From: JAJCZZ01 sp964569085
Lineage (GTDB): Bacteria > Gemmatimonadota > Gemmatimonadetes > Longimicrobiales > Gaopeijiaceae
Reading direction: 5' to 3'
Assembly (NCBI GenBank): GCA_964569085.1
Contig: CAZMTA010000004.1
Coordinates: forward strand, 1 to 64,000
Length of the DNA stretch: 64,000 bases
Shown: positions 36,826 to 45,399 of the stretch, one piece after another
How positions within the stretch are numbered: the stretch's first letter is position 1
Layout: each line of letters begins with the position of its first letter
Program-made: the position numbers and the translations under genes
Notes under the pieces: generated by a model
The model's database searches: none
Seen by the model: only the letters and a program-made list of their open reading frames with translations
What the model was told of the DNA's origin: nothing

Positions 36826-39513
36826 TCAGCCCGCCAGGGCGGTCCGGACGGCGTCCAGGAGCTCCTCGGCCGTCCACGGCTTGGGGAGGAAGGCCTGATC
36901 CGGAGGAAGCTGGTCGCCGGCCAGGTCCTCGGCGGAATATCCCGACATGAAGAGGAAGGGGACGGTCAGCCCCCTCTCCCCGCACCGACGCAGCAGCTCC
37001 ACCCCGCCCGCGCCGGGCATGACCACGTCGGTGACGACGAGATGGACGGGAGTGTCGTCCCCGCCGAGGAGCTCCATGGCCCGCTCCCCGTCCTCGGCCT
37101 CGGCCACGTCGTAGCCCGCCCGCTGGAGGATCCTCCGGCCCGTCCGCCTCAGCGCCGGGTCGTCCTCGACCAGGAGGACCGTTCCCTCGCCACGGGGCCG
37201 ACGCCGGGCCTCACGGCCTCCGTTGCGCTCCGCGTCGCCGTCGACCTCCGCGGCTTCGACGCAGGGGAAGAAGAGGCTCACCGTGGTGCCCTGCCCCGGC
37301 TCGCTCGAGAGCTGGACCGTCCCCTCCTGCCGGTGCATGAGCCCGTAGACCATGGCCAGGCCCAGGCCGGTTCCCGAGCCCGGAGGCTTGGTCGTGAAGA
37401 ACGGATCGAAGGCCCGGTTCAGGACCTCGGGCGCCATGCCGGTCCCCGTGTCCATGGCCCGGAGGCGCACCCACGATCCATCCGGGAGACCCGCGGGCAG
37501 GTCGGTGGCGTCGACGCGGTCCGCGCGGAGAACGAACCGCCCGCCCCTCGGCATGGCGTCGCGCGCGTTGTTGGCCACGTTGAGGATGATCTGCTGGACC
37601 GCCCCCCGGTCCACCGAGGTATCCAGCGGCGCGTCGCCGGGGTCCACCTCCAGGTCGACGTTCTCCGGGAGGAGCCGGCGCAGGAGGTCCGACATGTCCC
37701 GGAGGAGCTCCGAGAGATCGGTGGGCTCCACCCGGAGCGTCCGGTCCCGGGTGAAGGTCATGAGCTGACGGATGAGGTTTCCGCCCCGGCGTGCGGCGGC
37801 GTGGATGTCGTCGAGCTGGGCCCGCAGGGCCCCGTCGGCCGACCCGCTCGGCTCGCTCTCGCCCAGGAGCCCCGGGTCCGAGTTGGCCAGGATCGTGGTG
37901 AGGAGGTTGTTGAAGTCGTGGGCGAGCCCCGCGGTGAGCTGGCCCACCGCCTCCATCTTCTGGGACTGGCGGAGCATCTCCTCCATGAGGCGCTCCTCGG
38001 ACACGTCCCGGACCACCCCGAGGAACCGCTCGTCGCCGTCCAGGGTGTCGGACGGGCGTCCCATGCCGTGCATCCGGCGGCTCTCTCCGGCGACGTCGAC
38101 GCGGAACTCCACCTCCACCGAGGTGGACTCGCGCGCCATCCGCTCGAAGGCCCGCCGGACGTGGGCGACGTCGTCGGGATGGACCCGCTCGAGGAACCGC
38201 TCCGGACTGGGCTCCACCTCACCGGGATCCAGGCCCAGCAGGGCGTACAGTCCCTCGGACCACCACACCTCGTTTCGCGCCGGGACGATCTCCCAGCTTC
38301 CCATCCGGCCCACGGCCTGGGCCTCGCGCAGGTGCGCCTCCCGGGCGCTCAGCTCGTCCTCGAACGCCTTCAGGTGGGTGATGTCCGTGTGGGTCCCGAC
38401 GAACCGGACGACCTCTCCCTCGTCGTCCCGCTCCACGATCTGGCCCAGGGAGAGGATCCACCGGTACGCGCCGTCGGCGCCACGCATGCGGAACTCGGAT
38501 TCGTAGACGTCGGCCCGGCCGCTCATGTACTCCTCCAGCGTCCGGATCGCACGCTCGCGATCGTCGGGGTGGAGGCTGGCCTCCCACAGGTCGTAGGTCA
38601 TGTCGAGCCCGCCCGGCTCGTATCCGAGCATGGCCTCGAACTCCGGGCTGACCTCGACCTCGCCGGTCCGGGGATCGAAATCCCAGACCCCCTGGTTGGC
38701 CGCCGCCAGGGCCAGGCCGAGCTGCTCCCGGGCCCGACGCTCCCGACCCAGAGCCTCTTCCAGCGCCTTCTCCCGCTCGCGGAGGGACCCCTCGCTTTGC
38801 TCGAGCCGGGAGACCAGCCCCCACCCGACGCGGTGGATGAGGAAGACCCCGGCACCCCCCAGGACCAACGCCACGAGGCCCGCCAGGAGCCCGGCCTTCA
38901 CGAAGGGGGCGCGGATCTCGGCGACGTCGATCTTGGCCACGAGGCCCCGGTCCAGGTCCGGGAGGGGTCGGTAGGCGGCGAGGACGGATTCCCCCCGGTA
39001 GTCCCGACCCACCATCGTCCCCGACTCGCCGGCCAGCGCGCGGACCATGGGCTGGGCGTCGGGCCCGTCGAGGGGGAGCGCGCCCAGCGTGCCGTCCTCG
39101 GTGTGGCGCAGGGGCACGTCGAAGACGAGGGAGTCGCCGACCCGCCTCGCGACGAGGTACTCGCCGGTCGATCCGAATCCGGGGGATTCGGCGTGGCTCG
39201 CCCGCAGCTGCTCCAGGGTGGCGGCGCCGCTCCCTCCGGGGAAGTCCGTGCTCTGGTCCGCGTCGAACCGGGCGACGGCGCCCAGGAAGGCGGCCCGGCT
39301 CCGGGCGATCTCCTCCACGTGCCGACGCTGCTCCTGGAAGCCCACCCGGTAGAGCTGGCCGATGAGCACCGCGGCCACGACGGTCAGCACCGTCACGAAG
39401 ACGCTGACCAGGAGCGCGATCCTCCGGCGTGCCGACATGAGGGCTCCCAGAGATTGGCGAGTCCGGTCGTCCACCGGGGGCTCTGCCCCAAGAGAGGGTG
39501 TGACGCGTCTCAT
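36826..39513 (-). CDS. Hybrid sensor histidine kinase with two PAS domains and a receiver
   Basis: Protein of 895 residues. TM1 is about 30-52 and TM2 about 208-228; between them is a Cache-like sensor (GSTGEYLVARRVGDSLVFDVPLRH, GRDYRGESVLAAYRPL). PAS domains with PAC motifs lie at about 265-385 and 395-515. The HisKA domain has H532 in LAHDFNNLLTTI. The ATPase domain follows with NARDAM, DTGTGM and GTGLGLAMVYG. A C-terminal receiver has phospho-acceptor D829 in VVTDVVMPG. No output regulator is adjacent. A small ORF and a riboswitch-like RNA lie upstream on the same strand. An ATG at 39438 is an alternative start. Confidence 0.9.
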   Translation of the reverse strand: MRRVTPSLGAEPPVDDRTRQSLGALMSARRRIALLVSVFVTVLTVVAAVLIGQLYRVGFQEQRRHVEEIARSRAAFLGAVARFDADQSTDFPGGSGAATLEQLRASHAESPGFGSTGEYLVARRVGDSLVFDVPLRHTEDGTLGALPLDGPDAQPMVRALAGESGTMVGRDYRGESVLAAYRPLPDLDRGLVAKIDVAEIRAPFVKAGLLAGLVALVLGGAGVFLIHRVGWGLVSRLEQSEGSLREREKALEEALGRERRAREQLGLALAAANQGVWDFDPRTGEVEVSPEFEAMLGYEPGGLDMTYDLWEASLHPDDRERAIRTLEEYMSGRADVYESEFRMRGADGAYRWILSLGQIVERDDEGEVVRFVGTHTDITHLKAFEDELSAREAHLREAQAVGRMGSWEIVPARNEVWWSEGLYALLGLDPGEVEPSPERFLERVHPDDVAHVRRAFERMARESTSVEVEFRVDVAGESRRMHGMGRPSDTLDGDERFLGVVRDVSEERLMEEMLRQSQKMEAVGQLTAGLAHDFNNLLTTILANSDPGLLGESEPSGSADGALRAQLDDIHAAARRGGNLIRQLMTFTRDRTLRVEPTDLSELLRDMSDLLRRLLPENVDLEVDPGDAPLDTSVDRGAVQQIILNVANNARDAMPRGGRFVLRADRVDATDLPAGLPDGSWVRLRAMDTGTGMAPEVLNRAFDPFFTTKPPGSGTGLGLAMVYGLMHRQEGTVQLSSEPGQGTTVSLFFPCVEAAEVDGDAERNGGREARRRPRGEGTVLLVEDDPALRRTGRRILQRAGYDVAEAEDGERAMELLGGDDTPVHLVVTDVVMPGAGGVELLRRCGERGLTVPFLFMSGYSAEDLAGDQLPPDQAFLPKPWTAEELLDAVRTALAG

Positions 39514-39544
39514 GTCGAGGGTCCGGGCTCCCGCCGGAGCTGCC

Positions 39545-39751
39545 TCAGCCGCCCTCGTCCACGGTCCATGGGAGCGGTCGGCTCCGGGCCTCCCGGATCA
39601 CGATCCCGGAGCCGGGCTCGAGGGCGGACGCGGCCTTACGGAAGGAACGAGCCAGGACCACCACGCCCCGGTGGAGCACCCGGTCCCAGAAGTCGGCGAA
39701 CTCCTTCGTCGTCCTCGGTCCTTCGTCGTCTTGCCAGGTCGTTTCGAGCAT
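39545..39751 (-). CDS. Small hypothetical protein between riboswitch-like element and kinase
   Basis: ORF of 68 residues. The ATG at 39751 follows GGGAGGT with 8-bp spacing. It has one amphipathic helix (EFADFWDRVLHRGVVVLARSFRKAASAL) and no transmembrane segment or known motif. The stop is 31 bp upstream of the kinase start. It may be a leader gene of the kinase transcript. Coding status rests on the ribosome-binding site and position, so it is uncertain. Confidence 0.45.
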   Translation of the reverse strand: MLETTWQDDEGPRTTKEFADFWDRVLHRGVVVLARSFRKAASALEPGSGIVIREARSRPLPWTVDEGG

Positions 39752-39820
39752 CGGTACCCACCTCCCGGCCGGTTGGACCGGCACCAACGTGACGTGCGCT
39801 GGCGGCCCGGCGGACACGGC

Positions 39821-39890
39821 CGTGGGCGGCACATCGCCCACGCCAGAGTCCCGTAGCTCTGCGTCGCCTCCTTTCGGAGGGTTTGCTCTG
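39821..39890 (-). promoter_or_regulatory. GEMM/c-di-GMP-I riboswitch-like element
   Basis: On the minus strand, GCAAACC (39880-39886) is followed by hairpin CCTCC-GAAA-GGAGG (39867-39880), then GACGCAGAGC (39856-39865) and ACGGG (39850-39854). The GEMM consensus is GCAAACC, a GNRA hairpin, GACGCAAAGC and a purine-rich ACGGG-like joint. AGC and GCT also pair as the base of the first helix. A second stem of 8 bp (CGTGGGCG with its complement, loop ATGTGC) lies at 39821-39842, but the conserved 3' half of the known family is not obvious. It precedes the small ORF and the kinase. Confidence 0.6.
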
Positions 39891-40028
39891 AGCAGCGTCC
39901 TCTCTCTGCCTGTGACATACTGCCAGAATCGGGCCAGGCCGGCCGGATCCGGCGCGATCGGGCTCGCGCGGGGGCCGCGGGCCGCGTACCGTGGAGGCCG
40001 ATCCGCCACCCGCGCCCCGGAGGTCCCC

Positions 40029-40955
40029 GTGTCCGCTCGCACTCGCCGCCCGCTTTCCGCCGTTCCTCTGGTCGTCGCCGCCCTCGCCGCCGGAGCCGGC
40101 TCCCTGGCCGCGCAGGACTGGGACGCCGTCGAGATCCGCACCGTCCCCGTGGCCGACGGCGTCTACATGCTGGAGGGCCGAGGCGGAAACATCGGGGTGT
40201 CGGTGGGGGAGGACGGGGTCTTCGTCATCGACGACCAGTTCGCCCCCCTGACCGACAAGATCCTGGACGCCATCGCGGCGCTCAGCTCGGAGCCGGTGCG
40301 CTTCGTCTTCAACACCCACTGGCACGGGGACCACACCGGGGGCAACGAGAACCTGGGCGAGGCGGGCGCGCTCCTGGTGGCCCACGAGAACGTCCGGGAG
40401 CGCATGAGCGCGGACCAGGTGCTGGAGCGGGTGGGCCGGCCCGTGGACACCACCGCGGCCTCCCCGGACGGAGCCCTCCCCGTCGTGACCTTCACCGAGG
40501 ACGTGACGTTCCACGTCAACGGAGACGAGCTCCACGCCTTCCACGTCTCCCACGCGCACACCGACGGCGATGCCATCGTGCACTTCCGCCGCGCCGACGT
40601 GGTCCACATGGGGGACACGTTCTTCCGGGGCCGCTTCCCCTTCATCGACACCGCCAGCGGCGGCTCCATCGACGGCCTCGTCGCGGCGGTGGGCGAGGCC
40701 CTGGCCGTCATGGATGCCGACACCCGGGTCATCCCGGGTCACGGGGCGCTCGGCGACCGCGAGGACGTGCGGGCCTACCGGGACGCCCTCAAGGAGATGC
40801 GCGACGCCGTGGCGGACCTCATGCGGCGGGGCGCGAGCCGGGCCGAGATCCTCGAGACCCCGGCGGTGGGCCGCTGGGCGGAGGAGTGGGGTCAGGGGGC
40901 GGACGCCGCCCGGGGGTTCGCCGAGACGCTGTACGTGAGCCTGGGAGGGCGCTGA
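40029..40955 (+). CDS. Secreted MBL-fold metallohydrolase
   Basis: Protein of 308 residues, GTG start, GGAGG 5 bp upstream. The signal peptide is about 1-27 (ending SLAAQ). Metallo-beta-lactamase motifs are NTHWHGDHTGGN, HVSHAHTDGD, VVHMGDTFF and VIPGHGALG, so both zinc sites appear intact. The fold is shared by lactamases, glyoxalase II-like and cyclase-like enzymes; the substrate here is unknown. It is divergent from the riboswitch and kinase genes. Confidence 0.88.
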   Translation: MSARTRRPLSAVPLVVAALAAGAGSLAAQDWDAVEIRTVPVADGVYMLEGRGGNIGVSVGEDGVFVIDDQFAPLTDKILDAIAALSSEPVRFVFNTHWHGDHTGGNENLGEAGALLVAHENVRERMSADQVLERVGRPVDTTAASPDGALPVVTFTEDVTFHVNGDELHAFHVSHAHTDGDAIVHFRRADVVHMGDTFFRGRFPFIDTASGGSIDGLVAAVGEALAVMDADTRVIPGHGALGDREDVRAYRDALKEMRDAVADLMRRGASRAEILETPAVGRWAEEWGQGADAARGFAETLYVSLGGR

Positions 40956-41019
40956 GGGCGCCGGGCGCCTCGCCGACGGTCCGGGGCGGGGAGGCCCCGG
41001 CCGCCGGCGGGCCCGCGCC

Positions 41020-41271
41020 TCAGGTGATCTTCCGCCCCTTCACGAGTCGGTAGACGGCCAGGATGACCAGGGCGCCCACGGTGGCGCCGATCAGGCCCGC
41101 CGGGCCGGCCCCTCCGATGCCGAGCATCCGGAAGAGGAATCCGCCGACGAAGGCCCCCGCCACGCCCAGGGCCATGGTCAGGAGGCAGCCCCCGGGGTCC
41201 TTCCCGGGCATGATGAGCTTGGCGAGGGCGCCGGCGATGAGGCCGATGATCAGCATCCAGATGAGTCCCAC
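41020..41271 (-). CDS. GlsB/YeaQ/YmgE (transglycosylase-associated) small membrane protein
   Basis: Protein of 83 residues with three predicted helices. LIIGLIAGALAKLIMPGKDPGGCLLTMALGVAGAFVGGFL is the family pattern. The GTG at 41271 has AAGGAG 6 bp upstream. Members are stress-induced inner-membrane proteins of unclear function. It is divergent from the LEA-like lipoprotein gene. Confidence 0.88.
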   Translation of the reverse strand: MGLIWMLIIGLIAGALAKLIMPGKDPGGCLLTMALGVAGAFVGGFLFRMLGIGGAGPAGLIGATVGALVILAVYRLVKGRKIT

Positions 41272-41451
41272 GTGCGGCTCCTTGGGTGGGTCGGAGTTCA
41301 GGGTTCCAACCCCAGGCGTCGCAAGGGTGGTGCCAGCCCGGACGGCGGGGACGGTCGGAGGCGGCCCGGATCCTGCAACGCGATCGGATCGTCCGCGCTC
41401 CAGCTCTCCCATCCGCCTCGGCCTCGGTCCGGGGCCGAACCCCGGACTCCC

Positions 41452-42057
41452 ATGGCCATCAAGCGCTTCCTCCGGCTCTCGTCCCTCCTCCTGCTCCTCG
41501 TGGTGCCCGTGACCGGGTGCGCGACCTTCCAGGAGATCGCCCAGCTCCGGGAGGTGGACTTCGACCTCCGGGACATCTCCCGCGTCCGGCTGGCCGGCGT
41601 CGAGCTGGACGACGTGCGGAGCTGGGACGGGCTCAGCGCCTGGGAGGTGGGCCGCATCGCCCTGGCCGTCTCCCGGGAGGAGCTCCCCCTTCGGTTCATG
41701 CTGGACGTGGGGGCGCTCAACCCCGCGGACAACGACGTGAACGCCCGGCTGACCCGCATGGAGTGGACGCTCCTCCTGGACGACCGGGAGACGGTGAGCG
41801 GCGAGGTGGACCAGGAGTTCATCCTCCCGCCCGGCGAGCAGCGGGTGATCCCCCTCGACATCGGCTTCGACCTCTACGACTTCTTCGACGGCGGGGCCGA
41901 GGACCTCACCGAGTTCGTCCTCTCCCTGGTGGGGAGGGACGGTGGACCCCGGAACGTCGCCCTGGAGGCCACGCCCATCATCGAGACGCCCCTGGGCAAC
42001 ATCCGCTACCCGCGGCCCATCACGATCACGAGCCGCGCGGTGGGCGGGATCCCCTAG
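41452..42057 (+). CDS. LEA14-like (water-stress domain) lipoprotein
   Basis: Protein of 201 residues with lipobox VTGC. The mature sequence (VDFDLRDISRVRLAGVELDDV, LRFMLDVGALNPADNDVNARLTRMEWTLLLDDRETVSGEV, FILPPGEQRVIPLDI) matches the LEA_2 fold, an immunoglobulin-like beta-sandwich. Such lipoproteins are common in outer membranes of related phyla. The role is unknown. Confidence 0.78.
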   Translation: MAIKRFLRLSSLLLLLVVPVTGCATFQEIAQLREVDFDLRDISRVRLAGVELDDVRSWDGLSAWEVGRIALAVSREELPLRFMLDVGALNPADNDVNARLTRMEWTLLLDDRETVSGEVDQEFILPPGEQRVIPLDIGFDLYDFFDGGAEDLTEFVLSLVGRDGGPRNVALEATPIIETPLGNIRYPRPITITSRAVGGIP

Positions 42058-42084
42058 GAACGGCACCGGGGGGCCACGGGGGCC

Positions 42085-42807
42085 TCATTCCAGCATGGCC
42101 TCCAGCTCGGCCAGGATGCGCCCGACGGCGGTGTCCATGGCCCGGAGGCTCTCCAGGATGTTCGCCTGGACCCAGTAGACCGACTCGACCGAGGCCACCA
42201 CCACGTCGCTCCTGAGGTCGAAGTCCGGGGGGACGACGGTCTCCACGTCGTACAGGTCGTCTCCCGTGGGGTCGACGGGAATCTGGAATCCGCCCATGGC
42301 CCGACGGAGCTCGTGGGTGGAGCCCCGGAAGAAGAGGTCACCCGAGATCCCCACGTGCTCGTTGTAGTTGACCAGCGCCAGCTCGAACGCGGTGAACGCC
42401 CGGAGGAGGTCGGGATTGCGGACCAGCTCCAGATCCCCGGTGGTGGACGCGGCGTCGTAGGCCGTCATGGTGGGCTCGAAGAAGGTGACGGCGCCCACGC
42501 CCCCGACGAGATGCAGAAGCGAGTCGCGGGGCACGGGGGCTTCGTCGGCGACCACCCGGAGGTAGCCTCCGGTCCGGGCCGCGTGGCTCTCCGCCGAGTC
42601 GAGCGCGGCCTCCAGCCCACGCTCCGTGGTGGAGAAGTCCTCCTCGAGAGCGAGGAGAAGGTCCAGTCGGGCCGCCTCCTCCTGGAGTCCGGCCCACCAG
42701 GACTCGATGGCGAGGGCCAGGAGGATGGAGGCCACGATGAGGGTGGCCTCCGCGAGGAGGAAGGCCCAGCGACTCCCCGCCACCCTCCGTACGATCGGAT
42801 CGCTCAT
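42085..42807 (-). CDS. DUF6090-like membrane protein
   Basis: Protein of 240 residues. One N-terminal helix (about 14-37) is followed by a largely helical periplasmic domain (LQEEAARLDLLLALEEDFSTTERGLEAALDSAESHAA) and a C-terminal helix rich in Ala and Glu. The pattern resembles the DUF6090 family of unknown function. The ATG at 42807 is preferred to a TTG nine bases upstream. Confidence 0.6.
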   Translation of the reverse strand: MSDPIVRRVAGSRWAFLLAEATLIVASILLALAIESWWAGLQEEAARLDLLLALEEDFSTTERGLEAALDSAESHAARTGGYLRVVADEAPVPRDSLLHLVGGVGAVTFFEPTMTAYDAASTTGDLELVRNPDLLRAFTAFELALVNYNEHVGISGDLFFRGSTHELRRAMGGFQIPVDPTGDDLYDVETVVPPDFDLRSDVVVASVESVYWVQANILESLRAMDTAVGRILAELEAMLE

Positions 42808-42881
42808 GGGCGGCAAGGTACGCCCCAGGGGGACCCGTGGCGACGCCCGCCCCTCCCGGAGTCAGGCTCCGGGCCGGCCCC

Positions 42882-43211
42882 TCACGTCGCGCACGCCGCG
42901 CACCGCTCCGCTTCCGGGAGCGCCTCGAGGCGTCCGGCCTCGATGACCCCGCCGCACGAGGCGCACCGACCGTACTCGCCCCGGTCGAGGCGGCGGAGTG
43001 CGTCCACCAGGGCGGCGACCCGGCGGGCCTCCCGGTCCCGGAGGCCCGCCAGCATGCGCTGGTCCTCCAGCGAGCCCACCGGAGGCGGTCCGCCGGTCCG
43101 GCAGGCGTCCAGGAGGACCGACAGCCCCGTCTCCTCGGTGGCCGCCACGCTCCGGCGCACCCGCTCCAGCTCGGCCAGGAGGCGGGCGCGGGGGGAGGTG
43201 GAGTCGGGCAT
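42882..43211 (-). CDS. DksA/TraR-type zinc-finger protein
   Basis: Protein of 109 residues. A helical region (about 8-75) precedes a four-Cys zinc finger: CASCGGVIEAGRLEALPEAERCAAC (C-x2-C-x17-C-x2-C), as in DksA. DksA-like proteins bind the RNA polymerase secondary channel and modulate transcription. The coiled-coil tip is not clearly the DDxA of canonical DksA, so the regulatory effect may differ. Confidence 0.8.
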   Translation of the reverse strand: MPDSTSPRARLLAELERVRRSVAATEETGLSVLLDACRTGGPPPVGSLEDQRMLAGLRDREARRVAALVDALRRLDRGEYGRCASCGGVIEAGRLEALPEAERCAACAT

Positions 43212-43333
43212 GGGTCCAAGGTAGAAGCGGGAGAGGCTCCGCTCCACGGCGGCGCGGGGCAGGGGGGGCACGTTGCCTTCGCCGGCGACCCCGGGCTAAG
43301 GTGCCCGGTCTCTCCAGCCCAAGGAGCCCTCGC

Positions 43334-43687
43334 GTGACGCCACCGCCGCCCGCCGCTTCCTCTCCCGCCCCCGACGACGCGTCCGGCCTCGCGGAGCGCC
43401 ACGAGGCGTACTGGCGGAGGAACCTCCGCTACCTGGGGATCCTCCTGGCCGTCTGGTTCACCGTCTCGTACGGCTTCGGGATCGTCCTGGCCGAGCCGCT
43501 GAACCGGGTGACCCTCCCGGGCACCGGCTTCCCCCTGGGCTTCTGGTTCGCCCAGCAGGGCTCCATCTACGTCTTCGTGGTCCTGATCTTCGTCTACGTG
43601 GTCCTCATGAACCGCCTGGACCGCGAGTTCGACGTGGACGAGGGCCGGGAGCGGCCGAAGAAGGGCCCGCAGGAGCCCCGCTGGTGA
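43334..43687 (+). CDS. Symporter small subunit (DUF4212)
   Basis: Protein of 117 residues with two transmembrane helices (about 32-52 and 75-95). HEAYWRRNLRYLGILLAVWFTVSYGFGIVLAEPLN and GFPLGFWFAQQGSIYVFVVLIFVYVVLMNRLD are typical of DUF4212 partners of sodium:solute symporters. The GTG at 43334 has AAGGAG 7 bp upstream. The stop overlaps the symporter start (GTGA). Confidence 0.88.
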   Translation: MTPPPPAASSPAPDDASGLAERHEAYWRRNLRYLGILLAVWFTVSYGFGIVLAEPLNRVTLPGTGFPLGFWFAQQGSIYVFVVLIFVYVVLMNRLDREFDVDEGRERPKKGPQEPRW

Positions 43688-45387
43688 ACGTCCAGGCGTG
43701 GACCTTCGTGCTGGTGGCGGCCTCCTTCGCCCTCTACATCGGCATCGCGGTGTGGTCCCGGGCGGCGTCCACCAAGGACTTCTACGTGGCCGGGACCGGG
43801 GTCTCCCCCCTGGCCAACGGCATGGCCACCGCGGCCGACTGGATGAGCGCGGCGTCCTTCATCTCCATGGCCGGCCTGATCTCCTTCATGGGGTACGACG
43901 GCTCGGTGTACCTCATGGGGTGGACCGGCGGCTACGTGCTCCTGGCCCTCCTCCTGGCTCCCTACCTCCGGAAGTTCGGCGCGTACACGGTTCCGGACTT
44001 CGTGGGGGACCGGTACTACTCCCAGACGGCGCGGATCGTGGCGGTGGTGTGCGCCATCTTCGTCTCGTTCACCTACGTGGCGGGACAGATGCGGGGGGTG
44101 GGCATCGTCTTCAGCCGCTTCCTGGAGGTGGACGTCGAGGTGGGCGTCTACATCGGCATGGCCATCGTCTTCTTCTACGCCGTGCTGGGCGGGATGAAGG
44201 GGATCACCTACACCCAGGTGGCCCAGTACTGCGTGTTGATCTTCGCGTACATGGTGCCCGCGATCTTCCTGTCGCTCATGATCACCGGGAACCCCGTGCC
44301 CCAGCTCGGCTTCGGGGGCATGGACCAGGCCACCGGGATCTCCCTGCTGGAGCGGCTGAACGGGCTCCACGCGGAGCTGGGCTTCGCGCCGTACACCGAC
44401 GGGACCAAGTCCACGCTGGACGTCTTCTTCATCACCGCGGCGCTCATGGTGGGCACCGCCGGCCTCCCCCACGTCATCATCCGCTTCTACACGGTGCCCC
44501 GGGTGCGGGACGCCCGGGTGAGCGTGGGATGGGCGCTCCTCTTCATCGCCATCCTGTACACGACGGCGCCCGCGGTGGCGGTCTTCGCCCGGGCCAACCT
44601 CCTCTCCAGCGTCTCCGAGACCTCCTACGCGGAGGCCCCGGCGTGGTTCACCAACTGGGAGGCCACGGGCCTCCTCTCCTACGAGGACCTCAACGGCGAC
44701 GGGCGGATCCAGTACACCGGCCCCGCGTCCCCCACGCCCAACGAGCTCACGGTGGACAACGACATCATGGTCCTGGCCAACCCGGAGATCGCCGGGCTCC
44801 CGGACTGGGTGGTGGGGCTGGTGGCGGCGGGCGGCCTGGCCGCGGCGCTCTCCACCGCGGCGGGCCTCCTCCTGGTGGTGTCCTCCGCGGTGAGCCACGA
44901 CCTGCTCAAGCGGGCGCTCCGACCGCAGATCTCGGAGCGGGGCGAGCTCCTGGCCGCCCGGGTGGCGGCCGGGGTCGCGGTGGTGGTGGCCGGGTGGCTC
45001 GGCATCAACCCGCCGGGCTTCGTGGCCCAGGTCGTGGCCTTCGCCTTCGGCCTGGCCGCGTCCTCGTTCTTCCCGGTCATCATCCTGGGGATCTTCTCCC
45101 GGCGGGCGACCCGGGAGGGGGCCGTGGCGGGGATGATCACCGGGATCACCTTCACCGCGGCCTACATCGTCTTCTTCAAGTTCGTCCGTCCGGAGCTCAA
45201 CTCGGCGGACCACTGGTGGCTGGGGATCAGCCCCGAGGGCATCGGGACGCTGGGGATGCTGCTCAACTTCGCGGTCACCCTGGTCGTCTCCCGCTTCACC
45301 CCCCCGCCGCCGCCCGAGGTGCGCCGGCTGGTGGAGCGGGTGCGGATCCCCCGGGGCGCCGGGGAGGCCCACGAGATCAGCGCCTGA
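43684..45387 (+). CDS. Sodium:solute symporter (SSS family, ActP-like)
   Basis: Protein of 567 residues with about 13 helices and a GTG start. It has ASTKDFYVAGTGVSPLANGMATAADWMSAASFISMAGLI, FGAYTVPDFVGDRYYS and GLAAALSTAAGLLLVVSSAVSHDLLKR. This belongs to the DUF4212-linked group often annotated as cation acetate symporters. A soluble-looking insert (about 295-350) includes a DLNGDGRIQ calcium-like loop. The likely substrates are acetate or other short organic acids. Confidence 0.9.
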   Translation: MNVQAWTFVLVAASFALYIGIAVWSRAASTKDFYVAGTGVSPLANGMATAADWMSAASFISMAGLISFMGYDGSVYLMGWTGGYVLLALLLAPYLRKFGAYTVPDFVGDRYYSQTARIVAVVCAIFVSFTYVAGQMRGVGIVFSRFLEVDVEVGVYIGMAIVFFYAVLGGMKGITYTQVAQYCVLIFAYMVPAIFLSLMITGNPVPQLGFGGMDQATGISLLERLNGLHAELGFAPYTDGTKSTLDVFFITAALMVGTAGLPHVIIRFYTVPRVRDARVSVGWALLFIAILYTTAPAVAVFARANLLSSVSETSYAEAPAWFTNWEATGLLSYEDLNGDGRIQYTGPASPTPNELTVDNDIMVLANPEIAGLPDWVVGLVAAGGLAAALSTAAGLLLVVSSAVSHDLLKRALRPQISERGELLAARVAAGVAVVVAGWLGINPPGFVAQVVAFAFGLAASSFFPVIILGIFSRRATREGAVAGMITGITFTAAYIVFFKFVRPELNSADHWWLGISPEGIGTLGMLLNFAVTLVVSRFTPPPPPEVRRLVERVRIPRGAGEAHEISA

Positions 45388-45399
45388 GGCGCGTCCTCC

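Noticed and set aside
39900..39930. Possible sigma54 promoter (TGGCAG...) before the riboswitch-like element
   Set aside because: The GC element of the -12 box (TTGC) is missing at the required spacing.
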